NCBI RefSeq assembly: GCF_018919485.1
Contig: NZ_JAHLMU010000001.1
Span: 1,868,893 to 1,932,892, forward strand
DNA from: Psychrobacter sp. TAE2020
GTDB taxonomy: Bacteria; Pseudomonadota; Gammaproteobacteria; Pseudomonadales; Moraxellaceae
Reading direction: 5' to 3'
DNA: 64,000 bases
In this document: positions 9,615 to 17,862 of the stretch, piece by piece
Layout: the number at the start of each line of letters is the position of its first letter
Numbering within the stretch: the stretch's first letter is position 1
The notes under the pieces: model-generated
The model's database searches: none
Told to the model about the DNA's origin: nothing
Seen by the model: only the letters and a program-made list of their open reading frames with translations
Made by a program: the position numbers and the translations under genes

Positions 9615-11435
9615 ATGTTAACTTACAAAGCGCCTTTACGTGATATCAAGTTTTTGATTAATGATGTTTTTGACTTTCAAAGCCATTACAAAACTTTAGA
9701 TAACGGGGCCAATGCTGATCCTGAAACTGTTGATATGATCTTACAAAGCATGGCTGATTTTGCCGAAAATGTCCTTGCGCCTCTTTATCAGCCTGCTGAT
9801 GCAGAAGGCTGTCATTTTGACAATGGGGTGGTAACTACGCCTAAAGGCTTTAAAGAAGCTTATAATCAGTTCGTAGAAGGCGGCTGGCAAGGTATCTCTT
9901 ATCCTGAAGAGTATGGCGGTATGAACTTACCTATGTCACTCAACTTGATCAAATCTGAAATGATAGGTACCGCAAACTGGCCTTGGTCTATGTATCCTGG
10001 CCTATCAACGGGTTGTATCAATACTTTATTACAGTATGGTACGGAAGATCAGAAGCAGACTTATTTGCATAAATTGATTGAAGGCTCATGGGCAGGTACT
10101 ATGTGTCTGACTGAGCCACAGTGCGGTACTGACTTGGGCCAAGTTAAATCAAAGGCCATTCCACAAGATGATGGTAGCTATAAGCTTAGCGGCACCAAAA
10201 TATTTATCTCTAGTGGTGAACACGATCTAACCGAAAACATCATTCATATTGTTTTAGCACGCCTACCTAATGCACCAGAAGGTACACGCGGTATTTCCTT
10301 ATTTATCGTGCCAAAATTTTTATCAAATGCTGAAGGCGAACTTGGCGATCGTAATGGGGTCAGTTGTGGTTCTATCGAGCACAAAATGGGCATTAACTCA
10401 TCAGCCACTTGCGTATTGAATTTTGATGAAGCGGTTGGTTATCTGATTGGTGAGCCAAATAAAGGCCTAAAAGCTATGTTCACTTTTATGAACACGGCTC
10501 GTATCGGTACAGGTATCGAAGGTTTAGCACATACTGAATTATCTTTCCAAAATGCCCTACCTTATGCCAAAGATCGTCGCTCTATGCGCACTTTATCAGG
10601 GGTTAAAGATCCTGAAAAAGTAGCCGATGCTATCATCCATCATGCCGATGTACGTCGCATGCTGTTGACTCAAAAAGCCTTTGCCGAAGGTGGTCGCTCA
10701 ATGATTTATCATTCAGCACGCTATGCCGATAAGATGTCTCAAGGTATCGCTAATGGTGATGATGCTGAGTTTGAAAAGTGGGATGATAAATTAGGCTTCT
10801 ATACTCCTATCCTAAAAGGTTTCTTAACTGAACTTGGTATCGAAGCAGCTAAGCATGGTCAGCAAATCTACGGTGGTCATGGCTATATCAAAGAATGGGG
10901 CATGGAGCTGATCGCTCGTGATGCCCGTATCGCTACTATGTACGAAGGCACCACTGGTATTCAAGCCCTAGACTTATTAGGTCGTAAAGTTATTTTACAG
11001 TCTAAAGGCAAGATCATCCGTGACTATACTTCTACTATCATCAGATGGTGTGGTGAGTACGCGCTTGATAAAGACATGCGCAAATTCGTTTGGGCATTGA
11101 CTAAGCTATGTGCTGAGTGGAACACCTTAACCGTGCGCTTAATGTTGATCGCTCGTAAAGACCGTGAAATTATCTCAGCGGCGTCTGATGACTTCTTGAT
11201 GTATTCAGGTTATGTAATGATGGGCTACCATTGGGCACGTATGGCGGCTGTCGCTTATGAGAAGTTAGAAAGCGGTGGTGCTGAATCACCAGAATTCTAT
11301 CAAGCCAAAATCCAAACGGCAGAATTCTATTTTGATAAAATCTTGCCACGTACCTCAGGTCATGCCGAAAGTATGGTTGCGCCAAGTGAAAGCATGACTG
11401 CGATGGATATCGATAGCTTCGCTTTCCTAGACTAA
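9615..11435 (+). CDS. Acyl-CoA dehydrogenase (about 600-aa DmdC-like class)
   Basis: FAD enzyme that introduces a trans-2 double bond into an acyl-CoA. The N-terminal helical domain is followed by the middle domain with CLTEPQCGTDLG and GTKIFISSGEHD, then the C-terminal domain with GQQIYGGHGYIKEWGMEL. The segment MYEGTTGIQALDLLGRK carries the presumed catalytic Glu in YEGT. The 606-aa length and N-terminal YKAPLRDIKF fit the class automatically named 3-methylmercaptopropionyl-CoA dehydrogenase; in organisms like this it more probably acts on fatty acyl-CoA. Monocistronic: it has a long upstream region and a strong terminator just after it. Confidence 0.9.
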   Translation: MLTYKAPLRDIKFLINDVFDFQSHYKTLDNGANADPETVDMILQSMADFAENVLAPLYQPADAEGCHFDNGVVTTPKGFKEAYNQFVEGGWQGISYPEEYGGMNLPMSLNLIKSEMIGTANWPWSMYPGLSTGCINTLLQYGTEDQKQTYLHKLIEGSWAGTMCLTEPQCGTDLGQVKSKAIPQDDGSYKLSGTKIFISSGEHDLTENIIHIVLARLPNAPEGTRGISLFIVPKFLSNAEGELGDRNGVSCGSIEHKMGINSSATCVLNFDEAVGYLIGEPNKGLKAMFTFMNTARIGTGIEGLAHTELSFQNALPYAKDRRSMRTLSGVKDPEKVADAIIHHADVRRMLLTQKAFAEGGRSMIYHSARYADKMSQGIANGDDAEFEKWDDKLGFYTPILKGFLTELGIEAAKHGQQIYGGHGYIKEWGMELIARDARIATMYEGTTGIQALDLLGRKVILQSKGKIIRDYTSTIIRWCGEYALDKDMRKFVWALTKLCAEWNTLTVRLMLIARKDREIISAASDDFLMYSGYVMMGYHWARMAAVAYEKLESGGAESPEFYQAKIQTAEFYFDKILPRTSGHAESMVAPSESMTAMDIDSFAFLD

Positions 11436-11489
11436 CATTAGCTTAAGCTAGCTGCAGTTAGCTTAGGTCAACTGTAGTTTATTGGAGTC

Positions 11490-11527
11490 AAAAAAGCGCT
11501 CAGTGATTAATAGCTGGGCGCTTTTTT
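11490..11527 (+). terminator. Intrinsic terminator after the acyl-CoA dehydrogenase gene
   Basis: A-run, stem AAGCGCTCAG pairing with CTGGGCGCTT, 10-nt loop, then six Ts. Confidence 0.88.
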
Positions 11528-11660
11528 GTGTGCTATTTTTAGCTACTATAAGTTACGGATATAAAGATTAACTCACCTTAAAACTATCAACGGATATGGC
11601 CTAAATTTAAACTATTAGTCCTCAAAGCAATGTAAGCTAATAATTTTATGAGAATCCGTT

Positions 11661-12125
11661 ATGAATTTATTTATGAATAAAGCCCTTGTCCCTGCTGCTG
11701 CTATTATTGCTTTAATGAGCATAAGTAGCGTGCAAGCCAGCCCTAACAGTAGTACTACTAATAAGACTGACACCCCAATTCACTTTAACAAAGGCCAAGT
11801 AAGTACTATTATCACTGGCAAACTAAAGCCTGATCAAAATGAGCATTGGTATCAATTCAGTGCCACCAGTTGGCAGTATGCCTTGATTAATATTGCGCCA
11901 CTCGCCGGTACCCCTGAGACTGCCAATATTGGGGTATTACAGATGCCCAGCGGTAAGCAAGATGGCACTAAGGGCGGTATCATCTATCAGGGCTGCCTAC
12001 CAACAACAGGTAACTATCGACTACGTATCGCCCGCAACTTGATGGCTACGCAAGGAAAAACAGCAGGTTATACTGTCGAAGTCATTCTGCTACCGAAATA
12101 TGCTAGTGAGTCGCTATGTAAATAG
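11661..12125 (+). CDS. Exported PliG-like protein (putative periplasmic g-type lysozyme inhibitor)
   Basis: A 154-aa protein with an N-terminal signal peptide ending around VQA-SP, so it is secreted to the periplasm. The mature part runs from IHFNKGQVSTIITGKL to LPTTGNYRLRIARNLMA and AGYTVEVILL. This beta-rich layout and the closing pattern (L-P-x-TG-x-YRLR near the end, then YTVEV) recall PliG inhibitors and PPC-type domains; the match is from memory of the family pattern. If correct it would protect peptidoglycan from goose-type lysozymes. The start at 11661 has GAG 8 nt upstream. It stands alone, converging on the next gene with 15 bp between. Confidence 0.6.
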   Translation: MNLFMNKALVPAAAIIALMSISSVQASPNSSTTNKTDTPIHFNKGQVSTIITGKLKPDQNEHWYQFSATSWQYALINIAPLAGTPETANIGVLQMPSGKQDGTKGGIIYQGCLPTTGNYRLRIARNLMATQGKTAGYTVEVILLPKYASESLCK

Positions 12126-12140
12126 TTATAGCTTGCTCCC

Positions 12141-12515
12141 TTAACTGCCCATAATCTTCTTATGATAAATGGTGCTAATCTCTTCTACTTCGACACATAT
12201 CTGTAGGCTGGCACGACCTGATTGTTCTAGTGCTAGCTTTTCCTCTAAAGTTGCCACTAATACCTGCGCTAACTCATTGCGAGTCTTATCATCACGTCCT
12301 GCCATCAGCTTTAGGTGGGCGTAAATAAAACCTTGCTGTTGCTCATCATCCTGCACGCCAACCAAAAAAGTCTTCAAGGGTAGGACTCGTGCCTTAATAT
12401 CTGTGGCCTTGCCAAAATGCCCACTGTCCCAGAGCGCTTGGTTAAGAGCTTTAAGTAAAGACTCTTCATGAGGAATGCTGACGTTTGGCGTCGCTTGAAT
12501 GGTTAAATGAGGCAT
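12141..12515 (-). CDS. 5-carboxymethyl-2-hydroxymuconate delta-isomerase family protein
   Basis: A 124-aa protein of the tautomerase superfamily with Pro directly after the initiator Met, the catalytic base in this family once Met is removed. The pattern PHLTIQATPNV, the central FIYAHLKLMAGRD and the terminal CVEVEEIS...YHKK fit the HpaF/CHMI subfamily. CHMI acts in homoprotocatechuate degradation, but no other hpa gene is nearby, so its substrate here is uncertain. It lies 35 nt downstream of ybaK on the same strand, probably co-transcribed. Confidence 0.85.
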   Translation of the reverse strand: MPHLTIQATPNVSIPHEESLLKALNQALWDSGHFGKATDIKARVLPLKTFLVGVQDDEQQQGFIYAHLKLMAGRDDKTRNELAQVLVATLEEKLALEQSGRASLQICVEVEEISTIYHKKIMGS

Positions 12516-12550
12516 GGTTCTATCCTTATAGTAATTTTAAGATGAAGTGG

Positions 12551-13030
12551 CTATTTATATGCAGTATCTGCAATGTCTACAAAGCGCGCGTCTAAAGTCT
12601 CTGCTAACTGCTGCGCGGTTAATTCAATCTCTAAACCCCGACGACCAGCACTGACATAGATGGTTGACTGTTGTTGTGCTAATTGTTCTATAACGGTTAC
12701 TAGACGCTTTTTTTGACCAAGTGGGCTGACTCCACCGAGCACATAACCAGTACTGCGTTCGACTTGCTTAGGATCAGCCATTTGTACTTTTTTGCAGCCG
12801 ATAGCCTTAGCCATTTTTTTAAGATTGACTGTGCTATTAACTGGCACAATCGCTACGGCTAGCTTGTTAGTATCGGTCTGTACTACCAAGGTTTTATATA
12901 CTTGCTCAGCAGCCACGCCTAATTTCTCAGCAGCTTCTAAGCCATAAGAGGCAGCTTGGCTATCATGACTATAATCATGAAGTTGGTAGTCAATATTGAG
13001 CTTTTGTGCCAGCTCGATAGCAGGGGTCAT
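12551..13030 (-). CDS. ybaK: Cys-tRNA(Pro)/Cys-tRNA(Cys) deacylase YbaK
   Basis: Trans-editing hydrolase that clears mischarged Cys-tRNA(Pro). At 159 aa it is full length. The invariant catalytic lysine sits in VYKTLVV (Lys46, the same position as in E. coli YbaK), with the family patterns VPVNSTVNLKKMAKA, GYVLGGVSPLGQKK and VSAGRRGLEIEL. The ATG at 13030 is the only start close to the conserved N terminus. It probably leads a two-gene unit with the CHMI-like gene, and is divergent from plsB. Confidence 0.94.
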   Translation of the reverse strand: MTPAIELAQKLNIDYQLHDYSHDSQAASYGLEAAEKLGVAAEQVYKTLVVQTDTNKLAVAIVPVNSTVNLKKMAKAIGCKKVQMADPKQVERSTGYVLGGVSPLGQKKRLVTVIEQLAQQQSTIYVSAGRRGLEIELTAQQLAETLDARFVDIADTAYK

Positions 13031-13282
13031 AGCGGCTCACTTAAATAGTAATAACAACAGACTTAGACTAAAGTAGTTTAGCTAGCTTATATAGTAAGCA
13101 AAGATGGCCAACAGGTAAAGTAGCTGCACCACCTTTGCGGTGGCTTGGGTTTGCTGGACGTGTAGTTAAGCGTTCTGGTATCTATAAATAATAATACTAG
13201 TAGATACCGACACCATATATCGCTTTAACGACTTTTGTGGCATCATAAGCGCATTACATTTAACAAAGTTTGACTGCTGATT

Positions 13283-16171
13283 ATGATACCCAGTTTTTTA
13301 AAAAACAAGTTTTTAACAGAGCGCGCTGCTGAATCGTCTTCAACCAATAATGATAATGGTATTGATGATGTTGGCGGTGTTGATAGCCGTGCTGATGGTA
13401 ATTTGGATAGTCAAAAAGTGCTAGTTAAGCCTGCTGCCAAAACCCCTATCAATCAGCTCTATCGTAAGCTGTCTGGACAAATACTGGATGTAGCAGTCAA
13501 ACCCAAACTGCTAGGTGAGTTACCTGAATTCGCCGCTGAGGATCAAACCCTTACCTTTTATGTGCTGCAAGACTATTCCCGTTCGAACAGTATTCTCATC
13601 GATTTACAAACTCAAGAGCATAAACTGCCTCCGGCTTTGGTTGGGGTAAAAGACAGTGTCCATCAAATAGATGAGAGTGCGGCTATTATATTTTTGCATC
13701 ATCCAAAGGCTAAACAGGATCAAGTTTCACCGCGTTTAATGCGCTTGATTTCTGCTGCTCTGCAATACCCAGAGTTACAGATTCGCTTAGTGCCAGTGTC
13801 TATTCTATGGGGGCGTGCTCCTGAAAAAGAGGACTCGCTGTTCAAACTGTTAATGACTGACAATTGGCAAGACCCTAGCATCACTAAGCAGCTCTTCAAC
13901 ATTGGAGTGATGGGCCGTGATACTTTTGTACAGTTTCATCCTTCACAAGATCTGCGTACCGTCGTATATCATAATTTGTGCGAGGAAGTAGAGGATAATT
14001 GTGTAGCGACTAGCGTTATTAATGAGTTAAGCGCCAGCTTATATAACGATGATATTGATGTTGATGATGATAATGATAATGATAAAGAATACCTACTGCA
14101 AAAAATAACTGATAGTGATCCGTCAAGCGCTCAGCCTAGTAATGAGATGCTGCAACCCTTGCCGATGAATTCTTTAGTAGCTGCTGCTGATGCCAATCGT
14201 GAGGTGGCACGTACTATCCAGCAGCAGTTGAATGTGTATCTCGATAAGCAGCGCGCCAGTATGCTCGGCCCTGACTTATCTGACAAACGTAATCTAGTCG
14301 ATAAGCTCATCTACTCCCCAGCTATCAAACATGCGATAGAGACCGAATTTAAGGAGACGGGCACTAGTGTGCGTGAAGCGCATATCCTAGCCAAAAGCTA
14401 TGCTAATGAGATGGTCAACGATTACTCTTACCCTATTATTCGAGTCTTTGATCGGTTTTTGACTTGGTTATGGACTCAGCTCTATGATGGCGTAGAAGTA
14501 CACCATTTTGAGCGAGTGCGTGAGCTGGCAGCGGATTATGAAATCATCTATGTGCCTTGCCATCGCAGCCACGTCGATTATCTGCTGTTGTCTTATGTTA
14601 TTTATAAGCGTGGACTGAGCATTCCTTACGTAGCGGCCGGTGACAATCTAGACGTGCCCGTATTAGGACCGTTATTGCGCGGTGCAGTGGCTTTCTTTAT
14701 CCGCCGTAGCTTCCGTGGTAATGGATTATATACTGCAGTATTACGTGAATATATGCATACCTTAATCACTCGGAATACGCCGATTGAATACTTTATAGAA
14801 GGCGGACGTTCGCGTACAGGGCGCTTGTTGCCGCCGAAGATGGGCATGTTAGCGATGACGGTACATAGCCAATTACGCAAGACTAATAAGCCAGTAGTCT
14901 TCATTCCTACTTATATTGGTTATGAGCGTATTATGGAAGGCGGTACTTATGTTGGTGAGCTAAAGGGTAAGCCTAAAGAGTCAGAGTCGTTGATAGGGCT
15001 ACTCAAAGTCACTCGTAAGATTGAACGGGTCTTTGGTAATGTCCATTTAAGCTTTGGTACGCCATTACACTTAACTGACTTCATGCAGAAGTTCGATGTT
15101 CCTGCTGAAAGCTTACCCGCTGATCGTACTGATACGCCATTGGATGCAAAAGCTACGGCGATGGTCGATAATATCGGCGTCAAGATCATGCAGCACATCA
15201 ATAAAGCGGCGGTAGTCAACCCAATATCGCTGTTGTCATTAGTAGTATTATCAGCTCCAAAAGCGGCGCTAGATGAAAGTATCTGTCGCGAGCAGATTGC
15301 TCTATATCAGAGTATTGCTCGCCAGCAGCCTTATGATGAAGACACTATTATCACTGATATGAGTCCGCAACAGATTGTCAATTATGGTATCAAGCTCAAG
15401 CTTATTGAACGTATACCGCATATCTTAGGGGATATTATTCAGGTCGTTGATCGCCAAGCAGCACTACTTAGCTACTTCCGCAATAATATATTGCATGTGT
15501 TTATTTTACAGTCGTTCTTAGCAGCATTAGTGGCTCGTAATGGTCGTATCAAACGTCATCGTCTCGATGATATCGTAGCGCAGCTATATCCATTCCTGCA
15601 AAGCGAGTTGTTCTTGCATTATTCGGCTCACGGACTCAAAGACACGCTCAATGATAAAATAGACAATCTAATTGCGCATGACTTAATCGTTGAGTTGGGT
15701 GATGGCATACTCGGTATTCCTGAAGCTAATAGCAGTAGCTATCAACAGCTGACTGTATTGGCAACGCCAGTCGAACACAGCCTTGAGCGTTACTTTATGA
15801 CCCTTGCCCTACTAGCGCAACAAGGCTCAGGTAACTTGACTGCAGAAGAGGTCGTTGACCTATGCCACCTGCTTGGTCAGCGTCTATCAGTACTCTATGC
15901 CGACGATATTCCTGACTTCTTTGATCGCTCGCTGTTTACTAGCTTCGTCAATGCGCTAAGTCGTTTGGACTATATCCAAACCGATAGTGAGACTGGCGTT
16001 CTAACTTTTGATGAGCGCATCAATAATATCGCTCATCATGCCAAGTATGTGCTTAGCACGGATATGATGCAGATCTTGCAACAAGTGGCGAGCCTAGATG
16101 AAGAAGAGATCGCCCATGCTATCACGGCTATTAGCAATAAAAAACAGCGTAAGTTTGGCCGTAAGCGCTAG
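13283..16171 (+). CDS. plsB: Glycerol-3-phosphate 1-O-acyltransferase PlsB
   Basis: Inner-membrane enzyme that makes lysophosphatidic acid, the first step of phospholipid synthesis. Acyltransferase block I HRSHVDY starts at about His427 with the HX4D pair, and EGGRSRTGR (block III) is near 506. The 962 aa exceed E. coli PlsB (807): there is a polar N-terminal extension of about 40 residues and an acidic low-complexity insertion around residues 255-290 (a run of Asp/Asn followed by Ser/Pro/Gln-rich sequence). The C terminus is basic (KKQRKFGRKR). No good Shine-Dalgarno precedes 13283. Confidence 0.96.
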   Translation: MIPSFLKNKFLTERAAESSSTNNDNGIDDVGGVDSRADGNLDSQKVLVKPAAKTPINQLYRKLSGQILDVAVKPKLLGELPEFAAEDQTLTFYVLQDYSRSNSILIDLQTQEHKLPPALVGVKDSVHQIDESAAIIFLHHPKAKQDQVSPRLMRLISAALQYPELQIRLVPVSILWGRAPEKEDSLFKLLMTDNWQDPSITKQLFNIGVMGRDTFVQFHPSQDLRTVVYHNLCEEVEDNCVATSVINELSASLYNDDIDVDDDNDNDKEYLLQKITDSDPSSAQPSNEMLQPLPMNSLVAAADANREVARTIQQQLNVYLDKQRASMLGPDLSDKRNLVDKLIYSPAIKHAIETEFKETGTSVREAHILAKSYANEMVNDYSYPIIRVFDRFLTWLWTQLYDGVEVHHFERVRELAADYEIIYVPCHRSHVDYLLLSYVIYKRGLSIPYVAAGDNLDVPVLGPLLRGAVAFFIRRSFRGNGLYTAVLREYMHTLITRNTPIEYFIEGGRSRTGRLLPPKMGMLAMTVHSQLRKTNKPVVFIPTYIGYERIMEGGTYVGELKGKPKESESLIGLLKVTRKIERVFGNVHLSFGTPLHLTDFMQKFDVPAESLPADRTDTPLDAKATAMVDNIGVKIMQHINKAAVVNPISLLSLVVLSAPKAALDESICREQIALYQSIARQQPYDEDTIITDMSPQQIVNYGIKLKLIERIPHILGDIIQVVDRQAALLSYFRNNILHVFILQSFLAALVARNGRIKRHRLDDIVAQLYPFLQSELFLHYSAHGLKDTLNDKIDNLIAHDLIVELGDGILGIPEANSSSYQQLTVLATPVEHSLERYFMTLALLAQQGSGNLTAEEVVDLCHLLGQRLSVLYADDIPDFFDRSLFTSFVNALSRLDYIQTDSETGVLTFDERINNIAHHAKYVLSTDMMQILQQVASLDEEEIAHAITAISNKKQRKFGRKR

Positions 16172-16232
16172 CCGTTGAAGCGAGCTAGTCACCATAATTA
16201 TAAGAAAGGGCTTCTTTATGAAGTTCTTTTTT

Positions 16233-16261
16233 TTGGCAAAAATTTCTGTTACTATTAATGA
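16233..16261 (+). promoter_or_regulatory. Possible sigma70 promoter for the Kelch-like gene
   Basis: TTGGCA (16233-16238), a 17-bp spacer, then TAATGA (16256-16261). It is 55 bp upstream of the first candidate start. By eye only. Confidence 0.4.
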
Positions 16262-16315
16262 TCAGCATAAAGTAATAATAATCTGTATGCTGTTACTCAA
16301 AACTCATCTGACCCC

Positions 16316-17761
16316 TTGCCTGTCGTCATGCTACGACAGCTATATATGACTCTAAAATTTTATCAAGTAAACCGCTCTTTCTCTTTATCTAACATCACTC
16401 AACTTCTTTATTTTCATAGCCTACTTAATGTAGTGGCTATTAATTTACGATGCTCTAAATTTATAGTATTCCCTTATATCAATCCCAAGTCGCCTTATCG
16501 CACCCCACCGCACTCCGTACCCCAGCTGCCTAGACACCTCAAGCAGCAAGCTATCTATAATGAGTTAGCAAACCTTGATACTCAGCAAGTCCAAAAGTTT
16601 TTGCTGAGCTACCAAAAGTTTAAACATCGTATTTATGGTAAACAAAACCCAACCGATTTTACCAATCCTTTTTATCAATGGGTGATTAAGCATGACCTCA
16701 ATGCTCACAGTATTAGAAAAATTATCATCGATAATGATGTGAGCAATAACAGCTTTGAAACCTTACCTTTATGGTCTCAAGGGCGTATGGGCCAAAGCCA
16801 AACGCTACTACCAGATGGACGTATTATTCTAATTGCTGGTGAATATGAAGATTATTATGATGCAGATTTTTACATTTATAATGAGGTTAGCGTTATAAAT
16901 ACTGATGGAACTATTGAGGTTTATAGTTATCCAAAAACTGTGTTTCCAGCGACTGACTTTCATACGGCTACTTTAGTCGGCACTGCAGATGAGCAGCATA
17001 TCATCATCATCGGCTCGTTAGGCTATCCTGAGAAGCGCCAATATAATCACACTCCTGTCTATCGATTAGATATTCATGATTTTACGATTCAGCAAGTCGC
17101 CACTCGTAATAGTATGGGCTGGATTAATCATCATCATGCCAGACTACAAGATAACCGAATCATCATCACTGGTGGACAGTTATTAATCGATGATATCGCC
17201 CCACTCCTTGATAATATTGATACGTGGGTGCTGAATCTTACTACTTTGATTTGGAAAAACGTTACTCAACGTCATCGCAACTGGCAACGTTTTTATGTCA
17301 GACGGCAAGATGGCAATAGCTTAAATCTTTGGGAATATAAGCAGCTAGACCACTATCTAAAGTTAGATAACACAGCTGAATCATCACAAGGTATAGCTTA
17401 TATTAAGGATCAGATAGAATATTATTCAGCCGTTATTGAGCAATGCACTAATCAATCCGCTAATAGCTACCTTTATCATCAGTTACTGATACCCCCTCTT
17501 GATCATAGAACTTGTGCTCATGAAGAATTTAGTGCTAGTAATAGTAGTATTAGTAATAATGCTAGCGACAATGCTAATGACTACGATCATGTTTTGTTTA
17601 TTGATGAAATTAAAGTTGGCTATAAAACAGCTGACGACAGCTGCATCCAAGTTTTTATCGAAGGCAAATTGTCCGAAGATAAGCTAGAGCTACTACAACA
17701 GAATCTACGCCACAAGCTATCAAAGCTTGAGAACATGGCTTGTGAAGTAATAGATATTTAA
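16316..17761 (+). CDS. Kelch-like (beta-propeller) protein of unknown function
   Basis: I do not recognise a named family. Residues 160-320 show at least three Kelch-type blades: DGRIILIAGE, then QHIIIIGSLGY with VYRLDIHDFTIQ, then NRIIITGGQLL with TWVLNLTTLIWK. These have the repeated hydrophobic-GG and aromatic positions of galactose-oxidase-like propellers. Before them is a helical stretch (LKQQAIYNELANL); after them an Asn/Ser-rich linker and a C-terminal piece (FIDEIKVGYK, then a Lys/Leu helix). No signal peptide or lipobox is evident if the first ATG is used, though the N-terminal 60 residues are unusual and the start is uncertain (ATGs at 16316, 16328 and 16346). Lone gene with its own possible promoter and a terminator. 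Confidence 0.75.
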   Translation: MPVVMLRQLYMTLKFYQVNRSFSLSNITQLLYFHSLLNVVAINLRCSKFIVFPYINPKSPYRTPPHSVPQLPRHLKQQAIYNELANLDTQQVQKFLLSYQKFKHRIYGKQNPTDFTNPFYQWVIKHDLNAHSIRKIIIDNDVSNNSFETLPLWSQGRMGQSQTLLPDGRIILIAGEYEDYYDADFYIYNEVSVINTDGTIEVYSYPKTVFPATDFHTATLVGTADEQHIIIIGSLGYPEKRQYNHTPVYRLDIHDFTIQQVATRNSMGWINHHHARLQDNRIIITGGQLLIDDIAPLLDNIDTWVLNLTTLIWKNVTQRHRNWQRFYVRRQDGNSLNLWEYKQLDHYLKLDNTAESSQGIAYIKDQIEYYSAVIEQCTNQSANSYLYHQLLIPPLDHRTCAHEEFSASNSSISNNASDNANDYDHVLFIDEIKVGYKTADDSCIQVFIEGKLSEDKLELLQQNLRHKLSKLENMACEVIDI

Positions 17762-17788
17762 ACTCATTATTTTGATTATTCGCCACTC

Positions 17789-17825
17789 AAAAAAAGACCA
17801 CTAATGAATTAGTAGTCTTTTTTTA
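17789..17825. terminator. Bidirectional terminator between Kelch-like gene and ettA
   Basis: A-run, imperfect stem AAAGACCACTA / AGTAGTCTTT and a T-run, between converging genes. Confidence 0.8.
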
Positions 17826-17862
17826 TCATAATATAATGCTATAAGGCTGAAAATTTACTCAT

